From assembly GCA_028565635.1 (NCBI GenBank), contig JAOXYB010065990.1, forward strand, positions 1 to 10,244: a stretch of DNA of 10,244 bases. The letters run 5' to 3'. Source of the stretch: Phoronis ovalis (lineage: Eukaryota > Phoronida > Phoronidae). The position numbers and the translations under genes are program-made. Below are positions 1-6,499 of the stretch, in pieces (the first letter of the stretch is position 1; every line of letters begins with the position of its first letter). Below the pieces are notes generated by a model, which ran no database searches, was not told where the DNA came from, and saw only the letters and a program-made list of their open reading frames with translations.

Positions 1-327
1 AATGGAAAGTGTCGTATTTTTTAATCTTCGACAACACTTTACATATTCTAATAAGTCTAACGAGGGAATTACAATTGAATTATTTACTTTACTCATATAT
101 TTTGAATTTTTTTGAAAGCTAATTTGAACTACAATTACGTTTATGAAAATGGCTTACCTTACAAATTAGTCTGTCCTCTTACGCTTGTCTAAGCATACTG
201 TGAAGGCCGGCCGTGTACCACAGCTATTTGTACTCCAGTGTGTGCTACTCATGCGCCCTGTGGTAACAAAAATGTAATATTAAGTATCATTTAGAATTTT
301 TATCGAGATATTAAGCATATATCACAT
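1..327 (+). repeat. Direct repeat of about 320 bp, copy 1 (may extend left of the window)
   Basis: This segment matches 8097-8412 in the same orientation, with small indels and scattered substitutions. The best-conserved block is GTGTACCACAGCTATTTGTA and the bases to the Cs of ATGCGCCCT (about 212-260). Similarity already holds at base 1, so the left end may be outside. I see no open frame, no tRNA-like promoter boxes and no terminal inverted repeat, so the class is unknown; a dispersed non-autonomous repeat or a duplicated intron segment would both fit. Confidence 0.8.
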
Positions 328-703
328 AACTTGTTTTCACTCAATAATATGATACTTAGCAAGATTCAAGTTTTGGAATGTGTCGTTTGTAACATAATTA
401 GTCGCATTATTTCTGCCATGTTTGGTTGCCGGATGTATAGATACATGATTCTGGTGGTAATAATTACATTCTTAGATACTGGACTACGGCATAATCTAGG
501 GAGAAAAACCTTTTCGCATTGTTGTGAACTAATATAGAAGTATCAAGGTATTAGACATTGTAATTTGCATTGTAAAGTAGCAGGAAGCCATACAAAATGG
601 ATGCTTAATAACAGTTATGTAGTAAGTCGAAGAAATCAATTGTGATACACACTGGTTAGACTAAGCTTGACTGGTACAATTGATTGTGAGAACGAAACTA
701 CAG
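328..703 (+). other. No supported gene; gap between the left repeat and LRR exon A
   Basis: A 68-codon frame at 331-537 has no family signature, signal peptide or neighbour match, and I treat it as chance. No F-box sequence is found here, although the paralogous minus-strand gene has its F-box directly upstream of the LRR part. The 5' end of the plus-strand copy therefore appears to be missing. Confidence 0.5.
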
Positions 704-1139
704 TGGGATTGGAGTCATTGGCAAGATTCACCTACAGAATTGATTACGTTGTATCTGGATTTGCGATTATTTATAGCTATACCAAATGATGACAGGCCTT
801 ACTTTTTGGAACGGATGGGACCTGCCCTATTTGATTTTAATAGAAATCTTAGAAATCAATTCAGATCACTTAAACAGTTGAGGGATCTATCTTACTCGTT
901 TAGCGTTGATTATTTAATAGTTGGTTTACCGTTAGACTCGAGACCATTAGAACACCTTGAACAATTGTCTTTGAAGAATGCTACTTTTATGCCAATTTGA
1001 ATATTTTCTAACTTTAGTTTCCTTGTGTCATTATCTTTAGTTGACTTTCACATAAATGATCCTTGTACTCGTGGATCCGTCTTCTTTAGAGGATTGAATC
1101 ATCTGAAGGAACTCACATTGAAAGAAAATACAGGAGAAT
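704..1139 (+). pseudogene. LRR exon A of the plus-strand F-box/LRR paralogue, with in-frame TGA
   Basis: The frame reads LRR-like strands: ELITLYLDL at about 737, FRSLKQLRDLSYSF, PLEHLEQLSLKNATF, then a TGA at 998-1000. The same frame continues beyond it (FLVSLSLVDF, GLNHLKELTLKEN) to a strong donor, GTAAGT at 1140, in phase 1. Comparison with the minus-strand gene is ungapped from SLKNATF to the DF after the third strand. In that alignment the TGA sits opposite a Ser codon, so it is a point lesion inside a real exon. Similarity starts near 740; upstream there is no F-box and no usable ATG, only a weak AG at 702-703. The copy therefore appears truncated at its 5' end, or its F-box exon is lost. 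About 145 codons of LRR remain. Confidence 0.65.
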
Positions 1140-2359
1140 GTAAGTATTATGTAATACAGGGTTAAATGTTTTCTGATATGTTTCAAATCCATTGTTTAAT
1201 ACAGAAAATAAAACAACCCTCGTGCTTAAAATGAAGTGTCTATGTAGAAAATAAGTTCATTTCATGATTCCCGTCGATATCACTTCAACACGACCTAATC
1301 AGCTCATTTAGAAATGTTGTATGCAAGAGGGATGTTTCAGAGGGGTAAACGTGCTGCTGGTTGATTGCTTCATGTTTTTGTTTACACTGTTATTCGAAAA
1401 ATGCCATTTGTAGAGATGAACCAAACAGAAAATAAAAAAGACTCCTTTGGAGATTTTGAATTTGGATGTTAATGGTGATCAAATGTTGCTTTGCATATAA
1501 ACGAAGATGCAAACATAATACCGCATTAACATTGGGTTTTCCAAAAGATTGAAGTCCTTTAAAATTCCCTGGAGATCACTTCCTACATAGCTGAATGCAT
1601 TGGCTGCTCAGTCCGAGAAAATTGTATGCTTTGTAGGTTGGGCTCAATATCCACGTATGTATTGGTATTTGGAAGTGATCCCATTGTATTGATATGATTC
1701 CTCGGGAGTTTTAATTGACTTTAAACTGTTTTAGTAACACAGTGTACATAATGCCTCACTTTTGATTTTGAATGAAACCATATGTATTACCCTTTGAACT
1801 ACTGAATAATAAAGTAATCAAAAAGAAGTTCTTAAAATTGATAGATTTAAGGTAACGCTTAATTTGATGGCAAATGGTATGAGGGCACAATTGATTTTCC
1901 CATCCACTTCTATAGTAAATTCATGTAATTTAAATCATTATAAAAATTTCCCAAACATTGCGTGCAGGCATGGCCACCAAAATGTTTTGCAATTACACTT
2001 TGTAGACTACCCCCAGAAAAATACAACCTAACAACTGACAAAATTCATAACTTTGCCCTGACTCAAATCCTATCAAATTTTGGAATATTTTACTTTAAGA
2101 AACTAATGTTAGTTTTAATATCTTGCACAGTGATTTCCCTTTCAAACAAAAAAAAAAACGCCAGCGCCAAGGAGGAAAAAAGAAAAAAAATCATAAATTT
2201 AAGGTTTTCGCACTACTTTTCGGCCAGGCTCTTCACTAGCACTGTGATTTAAATCAATTGTGACCTTATGCCAGATAATGAAGTATGTGAATACTTTCTG
2301 GACATTGTAATCAACATAATTAACTCACCTCACCATGAATTTACTTTTTCTATTTACAG
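1140..2359 (+). other. Intron between LRR exons A and B (about 1.2 kb)
   Basis: The intron begins GTAAGTAT and ends in TTTCTATTTACAG. It joins exon A (phase 1) to exon B, completing a Trp codon. The corresponding intron of the minus-strand paralogue is about 0.8 kb. A 44-codon open stretch at 1563-1697 and an A-rich reading frame at 1962-2252 (one Lys run from A homopolymers) lie inside; neither has recognisable family features. One arm of an imperfect inverted repeat lies at 1886-1917. Confidence 0.55.
1886..1917 (+). repeat. Imperfect inverted repeat, left arm
   Basis: The core TTGATTTTCCCATCCA (1891-1906) recurs in reverse complement at 3185-3200. The wider 32-base arms agree at roughly three quarters of positions, including TAGTAA at the far end. 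It lies in the intron between LRR exons A and B. Confidence 0.6.
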
Positions 2360-2568
2360 GGCAGGCTAATTCTTATGCCACTTTCCAGAAGGAATTGCCA
2401 CCTTCCCTGACATCAGATGTTTTATACCGTAGGATTGTGTTTCTATCTGGAGGATTATGGAAAGAATCTCATTTATTTAGAGTTGGATGCCATGAAATTT
2501 GTCTGTAGTTCAAGTTTGGCAACCAGCTTGCCAGAGATGTGCCCAAATTTACAAACACTTATATTTAG
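2360..2568 (+). pseudogene. LRR exon B of the plus-strand paralogue, frameshifted
   Basis: The exon is bounded by an acceptor (TTTACAG, AG at 2358-2359) and a donor (TTTAG then GTAAGTCC, donor G at 2569). Entry is phase 1 and exit phase 2, as in the minus-strand paralogue. The first frame gives ELPPSLTS, matching YLPSSLVS. The frame then changes and reads YTVGLCFYLEDYGKNLIYLE, ending LPEMCPNLQTLIF, which aligns ungapped with the minus-strand exon to its end. Between the two blocks only 7 bases remain where the paralogue has 21, so a 14-base deletion near 2414-2420 accounts for the frameshift. Together with the TGA in exon A, this marks the copy as broken. The match of exon ends, phases and residues makes the assignment secure; the exact deletion boundaries are not. 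Confidence 0.7.
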
Positions 2569-2787
2569 GTAAGTCCTATTTCATCAGTAATCTTCCTTTT
2601 AAAGTTACACAATGTCAACTACTATTTCATGTTGCTATAAATGTAACCAGATATAGTACTGTCCATTTAAGCGTGTTAAGACTGGCGAATAATGCCTGTG
2701 GTAAATTTACATGATTTTTAACTTGCGAAACTGATACAATTATTTGTTTAAACAAATGTTGTTTCAAATTAATTAATTATTTACTAT

Positions 2788-2812
2788 ATCCAACTCCGTC
2801 CGTCTGTGTCCT
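2788..2812 (+). repeat. 25-base exact direct repeat, copy 1
   Basis: The segment ATCCAACTCCGTCCG... (25 bases) is identical to 3492-3516. It is much richer in C and G than its surroundings. The flanks differ on both sides, so this is a short dispersed duplication, not part of a longer tandem. It lies in an intron of the plus-strand LRR copy. Confidence 0.8.
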
Positions 2813-2968
2813 GATCATGCTCACCAATAATATAATCTCAAAGAAGACATTGTCAATTTGGCATAAAACACAACTGATGTAATCATAATGCAGGTCCAAC
2901 GGCCTGTTGAAAGCAGTGCGAACATCTCAAATTTATACCCTTACTTTTCTGGTTGTTTTGTTTGTTAG

Positions 2969-3086
2969 GGAAATCGTGTTGCAACAGTTGGGAATAAATA
3001 ATTTTAATTTTAAAGTACAAAGTAGTCTCAAATTTGATGCGACTATGCCCCATGTCATTTTGTGTTTGGCTATATTTCCGGGCTGA
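2969..3086 (+). pseudogene. Candidate third exon of the plus-strand LRR copy
   Basis: A strong acceptor (long T/G-rich tract ending GTTTGTTAG, AG at 2967-2968) is followed by a frame compatible with the phase 2 donor of exon B. Joined, it reads R-EIVLQQLGINNFNFK and stays open to TGA at 3084-3086. The pattern LxxLxINxFxF resembles an LRR strand. A weak internal donor after the Lys codon (GTACAA at 3015) in phase 0 would match the acceptor at 3525-3527, which is also phase 0 for the LRR-like frame there. No homologous exon is seen in the minus copy, so this rests on splice logic and composition alone. Confidence 0.4.
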
Positions 3087-3172
3087 ACCAAAAAAATAAT
3101 TTGGAATAGGATACTTTCTAATCTACAGTTTTCATTTGTTATACAATATTATAATGATTTAATTTGAATTAA

Positions 3173-3205
3173 TTACTACATACTTGGATGGGAAAATCAA
3201 CTGTG
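3173..3205 (-). repeat. Imperfect inverted repeat, right arm
   Basis: This is the reverse-complement partner of 1886-1917. The arms enclose about 1.25 kb that includes exon B. They could be the ends of an old element or two opposite-facing copies of one short dispersed repeat in neighbouring introns. Confidence 0.6.
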
Positions 3206-3491
3206 TCTTCTTGCAAGTGTGTGTGTCAGCTTTCTAATGGGTATAATGGCGAGAACGATCAGAATAATTATGACAATACAACGTTGTACGGATTTGCTGG
3301 TATCAATCTATCTAAATGTCAGTGTGATTAATTATTTCTTGAAGCATGCTCATACACCATTATAATCAAATCATTACTGAGTCTCTTCTAAAGAAATGTA
3401 TAAACCAATGCGAATTATTTTATAACAGCATTAGGTTATTCCTTTATCTACTATCTGCTTTAATGTTTGTGTTTTGTGCCAACAGCGTCAA

Positions 3492-3516
3492 ATCCAACTC
3501 CGTCCGTCTGTGTCCT
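3492..3516 (+). repeat. 25-base exact direct repeat, copy 2
   Basis: This is the identical partner of 2788-2812. It lies just upstream of, and partly inside, the polypyrimidine tract leading to the acceptor at 3526-3527. The spacing between the copies is 679 bases. The pair could be ends of a small element or a chance-conserved C-rich motif. Confidence 0.8.
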
Positions 3517-3527
3517 ATTTCCAACAG

Positions 3528-3811
3528 CCGAACATTCTTAATCTTAGAAATCTGATAATTTCTTCATTGTTTTCATTGTTCCTACAACAAAGAGGTGGAT
3601 GATTGTACATTTTCCAAATGATACAAGTGTACCATTTCCCGACTACGATATGAAACCAGCGGATGTATTGCCGTAGCAAGCATTAACAACATTATATACT
3701 TCACACACAGGTCCTACTAATTTCAAGATTACGACAGTGAACTTTTCAAAAGAGCATGTATTGGCGCGGAGCTTAGGCCATCTTGCGATAGTAATTAAGA
3801 ACCAGCATTGA
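3528..3811 (+). pseudogene. Decayed 3' LRR-like coding stretch of the plus-strand copy
   Basis: After an acceptor (CTATTTCCAACAG, AG at 3526-3527) the sequence first reads PNILNLRNLIISS, an LRR-like strand, in one frame. It then continues in another frame as VHFPNDTSVPFPDYDMKP. This second frame hits TAG at 3674-3676 and goes on with QALTTLYTSHTGPTNF and FSKEHVLARSLGHL to a TGA at 3809-3811. The long readable stretches around one frame change and one stop suggest a former exon rather than chance. No matching segment exists in the minus-strand gene here, so the link to the F-box/LRR family is by position and style. A possible donor is GTAATT at 3791, but it does not keep frame with the next candidate exon. 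Confidence 0.4.
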
Positions 3812-3865
3812 CAATCTTTTTATGTTAATTAAGATGATAATTATAGTAACAATCTCTCAACATAG

Positions 3866-3981
3866 GGGATAAAGTACACGTAAGATTGTGGAAGTACGCA
3901 TTTTCTTTTGATTGCGTTGAATACATCAAAGAGGAAAATCGAAGATGCATAGGAATCTATAGTTTGCATTTGCAAAGGTAG
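3866..3981 (+). pseudogene. Candidate last exon of the plus-strand LRR copy
   Basis: An acceptor (AATCTCTCAACATAG, AG at 3864-3865) precedes a 37-codon frame (from 3868) that ends in TAG at 3979-3981. It reads DKVHVRLWKYAFSFD and VEYIKEENRRC, a balanced composition unlike the AT-rich surroundings, and may be the C-terminal tail of the LRR protein. The expected phase does not join cleanly to the preceding stretch, in keeping with decay or a missed exon. No AATAAA follows closely on this strand. The assignment is by context only. Confidence 0.3.
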
Positions 3982-3982
3982 A

Positions 3983-4020
3983 TTTATTTATATAATAGAA
4001 ATATGTGACTTCAACTGTAA
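3983..4020 (-). other. Possible terminal exon with immediate stop and AATAAA signal of the minus-strand LRR gene
   Basis: On the minus strand a very good acceptor (pyrimidine-rich run ending TTTTTTTACAG) ends at about 4020. Joined to the phase 2 donor at 4270, the first codon is completed as Ser and the next is TGA. An AATAAA polyadenylation signal follows at 3988-3983. This would end the protein just after the last LRR and explain why no longer third exon is found. It also lies directly against the 3' end of the plus-strand copy (TAG at 3979-3981). The signals are visible; their use is inference. A second possible acceptor near 4118 would give five residues before a stop. Confidence 0.35.
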
Positions 4021-4270
4021 AAAAATGGCAGAAAAATGGCGGAAAATGAATCCATTTTATCTGTATAGAGAATAGCGCAGGAAACAGCACGCTGTTCTCC
4101 TTTTCAACAGACTTTTACACTGGGAAATATATGTAATACCGACTACTTCTCTATTATTTACTTTCACTTTAATGGTCACGCGGTATACTGAATACTTGTT
4201 AGTCGTAGCTTTTCGCTCGTATTTACGAAATGTATTAAACTTTTTATTACTTTCTATGATTAGGACTTAC

Positions 4271-4595
4271 CTAAGTAGCAGTTGTAGTAAATTTGGGCAT
4301 ATCTTTGGCAAGCGTTGTATCAAAAGTGAACGTTTCTGTAAGTACTTGATGGATTCTAATTCTAAGAATTTGAGATTTTTTCCGTATTTGCTTAAGTACA
4401 CAAATAATCCTCTGGTATATTCCATGTTGCAAAGGCTTAACGATACTAGAGAACTTGGCAGGTATTGTGTCACACCGCTGTTATAGACACCTAGTCCGTA
4501 AATAAAGAGAACACATAAATAAACATCAGCATAACATTCAGAATGTATGTATTTTCTGAAATGCAAGCAAAGAGTATTTCTAAGCAAGGAAATAT
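4271..4595 (-). pseudogene. Second LRR exon of the minus-strand F-box/LRR gene (itself intact)
   Basis: This exon is open throughout. It starts after an AG acceptor at 4597-4596 preceded by a moderate pyrimidine tract, and ends at a strong donor (CTTAG then GTAAGTCC, donor G at 4270). Its 325 bases fit entry in phase 1 from the donor at 5425 and exit in phase 2. LRR strands are evident (LVSLSLCNM, LKFLELESI) and the exon closes with LPKICPNLLQLLL. The last 50 residues align without gaps to plus-strand exon B, sharing YT-GL--YL--YGKNL--LEL, then LP--CPNL--L. The first 40 or so residues have no clear match in the plus copy, so the exact acceptor is less certain; AG sites at about 4574 and 4487 exist but break the phase. 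I list it as part of a pseudogene only because the upstream exon carries a stop and a frameshift; on its own it looks functional. Confidence 0.65.
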
Positions 4596-5425
4596 CTGGA
4601 CATGTTTGGAATAGATAGTTCAATATTACAAGAGCACATTTGGGTTAACATGATATTTTATTCAAATGTCATCCAATCTTATATTTGTCAAACTGTAAAA
4701 CTAAGCATTCAGTTGTTTTTAGCGTGTGAGTTTTAATGATAAAATCCAAGTGATAGAAACTGCACATACATTTTCAGTTCACGTAAGTTTTAATATTATA
4801 TCGTTTGAGGTAAAAATCATCATGGATCAGTGGTTGAATTAACAAATTAGAGCCATGAAAGAGTAAATAGTACTTTTGTTTTATCATTATGAATAAATCT
4901 AAATCCCTTATACTGCATGGTGGAAACATTGAAATATTTTATTTTTATACTTAAATTGACAAACGTCTTTGGATAGAATTTGACCTCCACGAGTGAACTA
5001 TTGAAAATACCAATTACCCTAAATTGGCATTACCAATTCACGACTGCATGAGAACACTGGACAAATTTGTCAACAAAAACTAATTTAATTTAAAGATATT
5101 ATGAAAATATTGCTTACCCTAATCCGAATTTTGAAAATAAAACAATCTAAACCGTCTGGAAGAAAATAATTGTCCAACAGCTTATGTCGGTACATATCAA
5201 CTATTTTCCTATAGATATACAGCTCGCAAAAACACAATCACATTTTGCCACCACACAATTTTACCAAAAAGGCAAATAGGATGGTTGATGCATTATGATG
5301 GAATATAATTAAAATTAATAAAATATCCCTTTTGAGCACCAAATATTTCCAAAACGTTGATCAAATTTTGAAAAGGTGCTTCTTTGAAAATTATGAAAGT
5401 ACCGTGCCTAGTGGTAATCACTTAC
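4596..5425 (-). other. Intron of the minus-strand F-box/LRR gene
   Basis: This AT-rich stretch runs between the donor at 5425 (GTAAGTGA) and the acceptor at 4597-4596. I see no coding stretch or repeat worth listing inside it. It is about 0.4 kb shorter than the matching intron of the plus-strand copy. Confidence 0.55.
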
Positions 5426-5703
5426 AATTCTTTAATGTCAGCTCCTTCAAATGCTGCAATCCTTCAAAGAACTTTGGGCCCACAAAAGAAAAAAAGTCAA
5501 TTATAGTCAATGAAGTGAGTGATGGGAAATATTGAAAGATAGAAGCATCGTAAATTGCGATCCCCTTCAAAGACGTACAGGCTGACAATATTGTCTAATG
5601 TCTTTGTGCCTAGATGAGAAAAAATATCTTCAATAGCGACTTCACACCTATTAAACGATAAAGACAAGTTCTTCATTTTTTTTATAGGAAATAATGCATT
5701 GAT
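5426..5703 (-). pseudogene. Continuation of the F-box/LRR exon beyond its TGA, with a 4-base frameshift
   Basis: Directly after the TGA the same frame reads on with LRR spacing (FPIKKMKNLSLSFN, then KTLDNIVSL). At 5577-5574 four extra bases (TACG on the minus strand) shift the frame. From there the next frame continues as SLKGIAIYDASIFQYFPSL and FFEGLQHLKELTLKN. When these four bases are left out of the comparison, both sides align without gaps to plus-strand exon A (LEHLEQL-SLKNATF against LDNIVSL-SLKGIAI). The exon then meets a strong splice donor, GTAAGTGA starting at 5425, after the first base of a codon (phase 1), exactly as in exon A. This part is therefore an LRR exon carrying two lesions, not non-coding DNA. 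The lesions are seen directly; their fixation in the species is inference, and a sequencing or assembly error could mimic the indel. Confidence 0.7.
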
Positions 5704-6327
5704 TCAATTTTGGTAGAGAGTTGACAACAAACCATGGCCAGCGTCCCTTATATAAAGATCCAGGCATAATGAATTTAATTCCAGAAACCCTTTAATTATG
5801 CTTGTGAGATCGACAAAAAAGTAAAATTCCATTACACCGTTTAATCTCAATCTTGTTAATGTGGTATTCAATAACTCAAGGCTTCGTATTGCACCAGGGC
5901 TAACTTCATTAAATGTAATATCGAGCTCCTTTAGCAAAGTACAATTTCCATTATAAGATATTTGTTTCACATTCGCCATAGTTAATTCTCCAAACTGAAC
6001 ATCCAATGCAGAAATGTTTGATAGTTTCTTTACAATATAACTCAGACTTAACTTACGATGTCGTAAATTCAAGTTACGATCTTTGCCACAATTTAGTACG
6101 AGTTTTACTGATCGCCGGCTTTGTAATGTTTGCCACATACGTTTGCAGAACTTCAACGGTGCATGTAATATAATCCAATGTTCTGTTGTACTTAAGTATG
6201 TCTTCACAGCTGAGCGGAAAAAATGGTTTACCGCACTTAAATGTCTACGTGAGCTCGCATTGATGTATGCAATTGGTATCCGCCAAAGTTCCTCTGGTAA
6301 ATCTATCCAGTTGAAATTGGTTGCCAT
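5704..6327 (-). CDS. F-box / leucine-rich-repeat protein, N-terminal reading frame (207 codons)
   Basis: This is the longest and most convincing coding frame in the window. The N-terminus reads as an F-box at residues 9-42 (DLPEELW at 9-15, then HLSAVNHFFRSAV at 29-41). F-boxes bind Skp1 and recruit substrates to SCF ubiquitin ligases, so the inferred role is a substrate adaptor. From about residue 70 onward there are LRR-like strands (KLSNISALDVQF, LLKELDITF, LTRLRLNG, LNSLCLDL), the usual substrate-binding part of such proteins. The start is well placed, with an A at -3 and a G at +4. The frame ends in TGA at 5704-5706, but LRR coding resumes in the same frame immediately afterwards. The stop may therefore be a disabling mutation, or the gene may now make a shortened F-box/LRR protein of 207 residues; most relatives are 400 residues or longer. 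Orthology cannot be assigned from sequence alone. Family confidence is high; whether the protein is functional is uncertain. Confidence 0.75.
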   Translation of the reverse strand: MATNFNWIDLPEELWRIPIAYINASSRRHLSAVNHFFRSAVKTYLSTTEHWIILHAPLKFCKRMWQTLQSRRSVKLVLNCGKDRNLNLRHRKLSLSYIVKKLSNISALDVQFGELTMANVKQISYNGNCTLLKELDITFNEVSPGAIRSLELLNTTLTRLRLNGVMEFYFFVDLTSIIKGFLELNSLCLDLYIRDAGHGLLSTLYQN

Positions 6328-6394
6328 CGTAACAGTTTACAGATAAGCTAAAACAGAAAACAAGGTTTTGTTTTAAGGGCTTGAGCAGTAAAAA

Positions 6395-6450
6395 AGGGAC
6401 TGAAGGAAGGGATCCGGCCCGAGAAGCCATCCGCAAGGGTCAGCGTATAG
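6395..6450 (-). promoter_or_regulatory. GC-rich block upstream of the F-box start (possible 5' UTR or proximal promoter)
   Basis: A run containing GGATCCGGCCCGAGAAGCC stands out as G+C rich against an otherwise strongly AT-rich region. It lies 70-120 bases upstream of the minus-strand ATG at 6327. A weak TATA-like TTTATAA lies further upstream, at about 6497-6491 on the minus strand. A promoter or leader role is inferred from position and composition only. Confidence 0.25.
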
Positions 6451-6499
6451 GCAGAAATTATTAGCAGAGGCTATGGTATAGATCGATATTATAAAACGT

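Noticed and set aside
1962-2252. 96-codon plus-strand frame in the exon A/B intron
   Set aside because: It is kept open partly by A homopolymers that give Lys runs, has no splice logic with the LRR exons, and shows no family pattern.
4172-4486. 104-codon plus-strand frame
   Set aside because: It lies opposite the minus-strand LRR exon 2, whose splice sites, LRR pattern and paralogue match make that strand the coding one.
5332-5535. 67-codon plus-strand frame
   Set aside because: It is antisense to the end of the minus-strand LRR exon 1 and its donor.
5704-5706. Selenocysteine or reassigned TGA
   Set aside because: The aligned residues in the paralogue are Leu and Ser, not Cys. TAG and frameshift lesions also occur in the family, so ordinary decay is the simpler reading. 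No SECIS-like hairpin was identified by eye.
6083-6346. 87-codon plus-strand frame over the F-box start
   Set aside because: It mirrors the F-box coding strand and has no features of its own.
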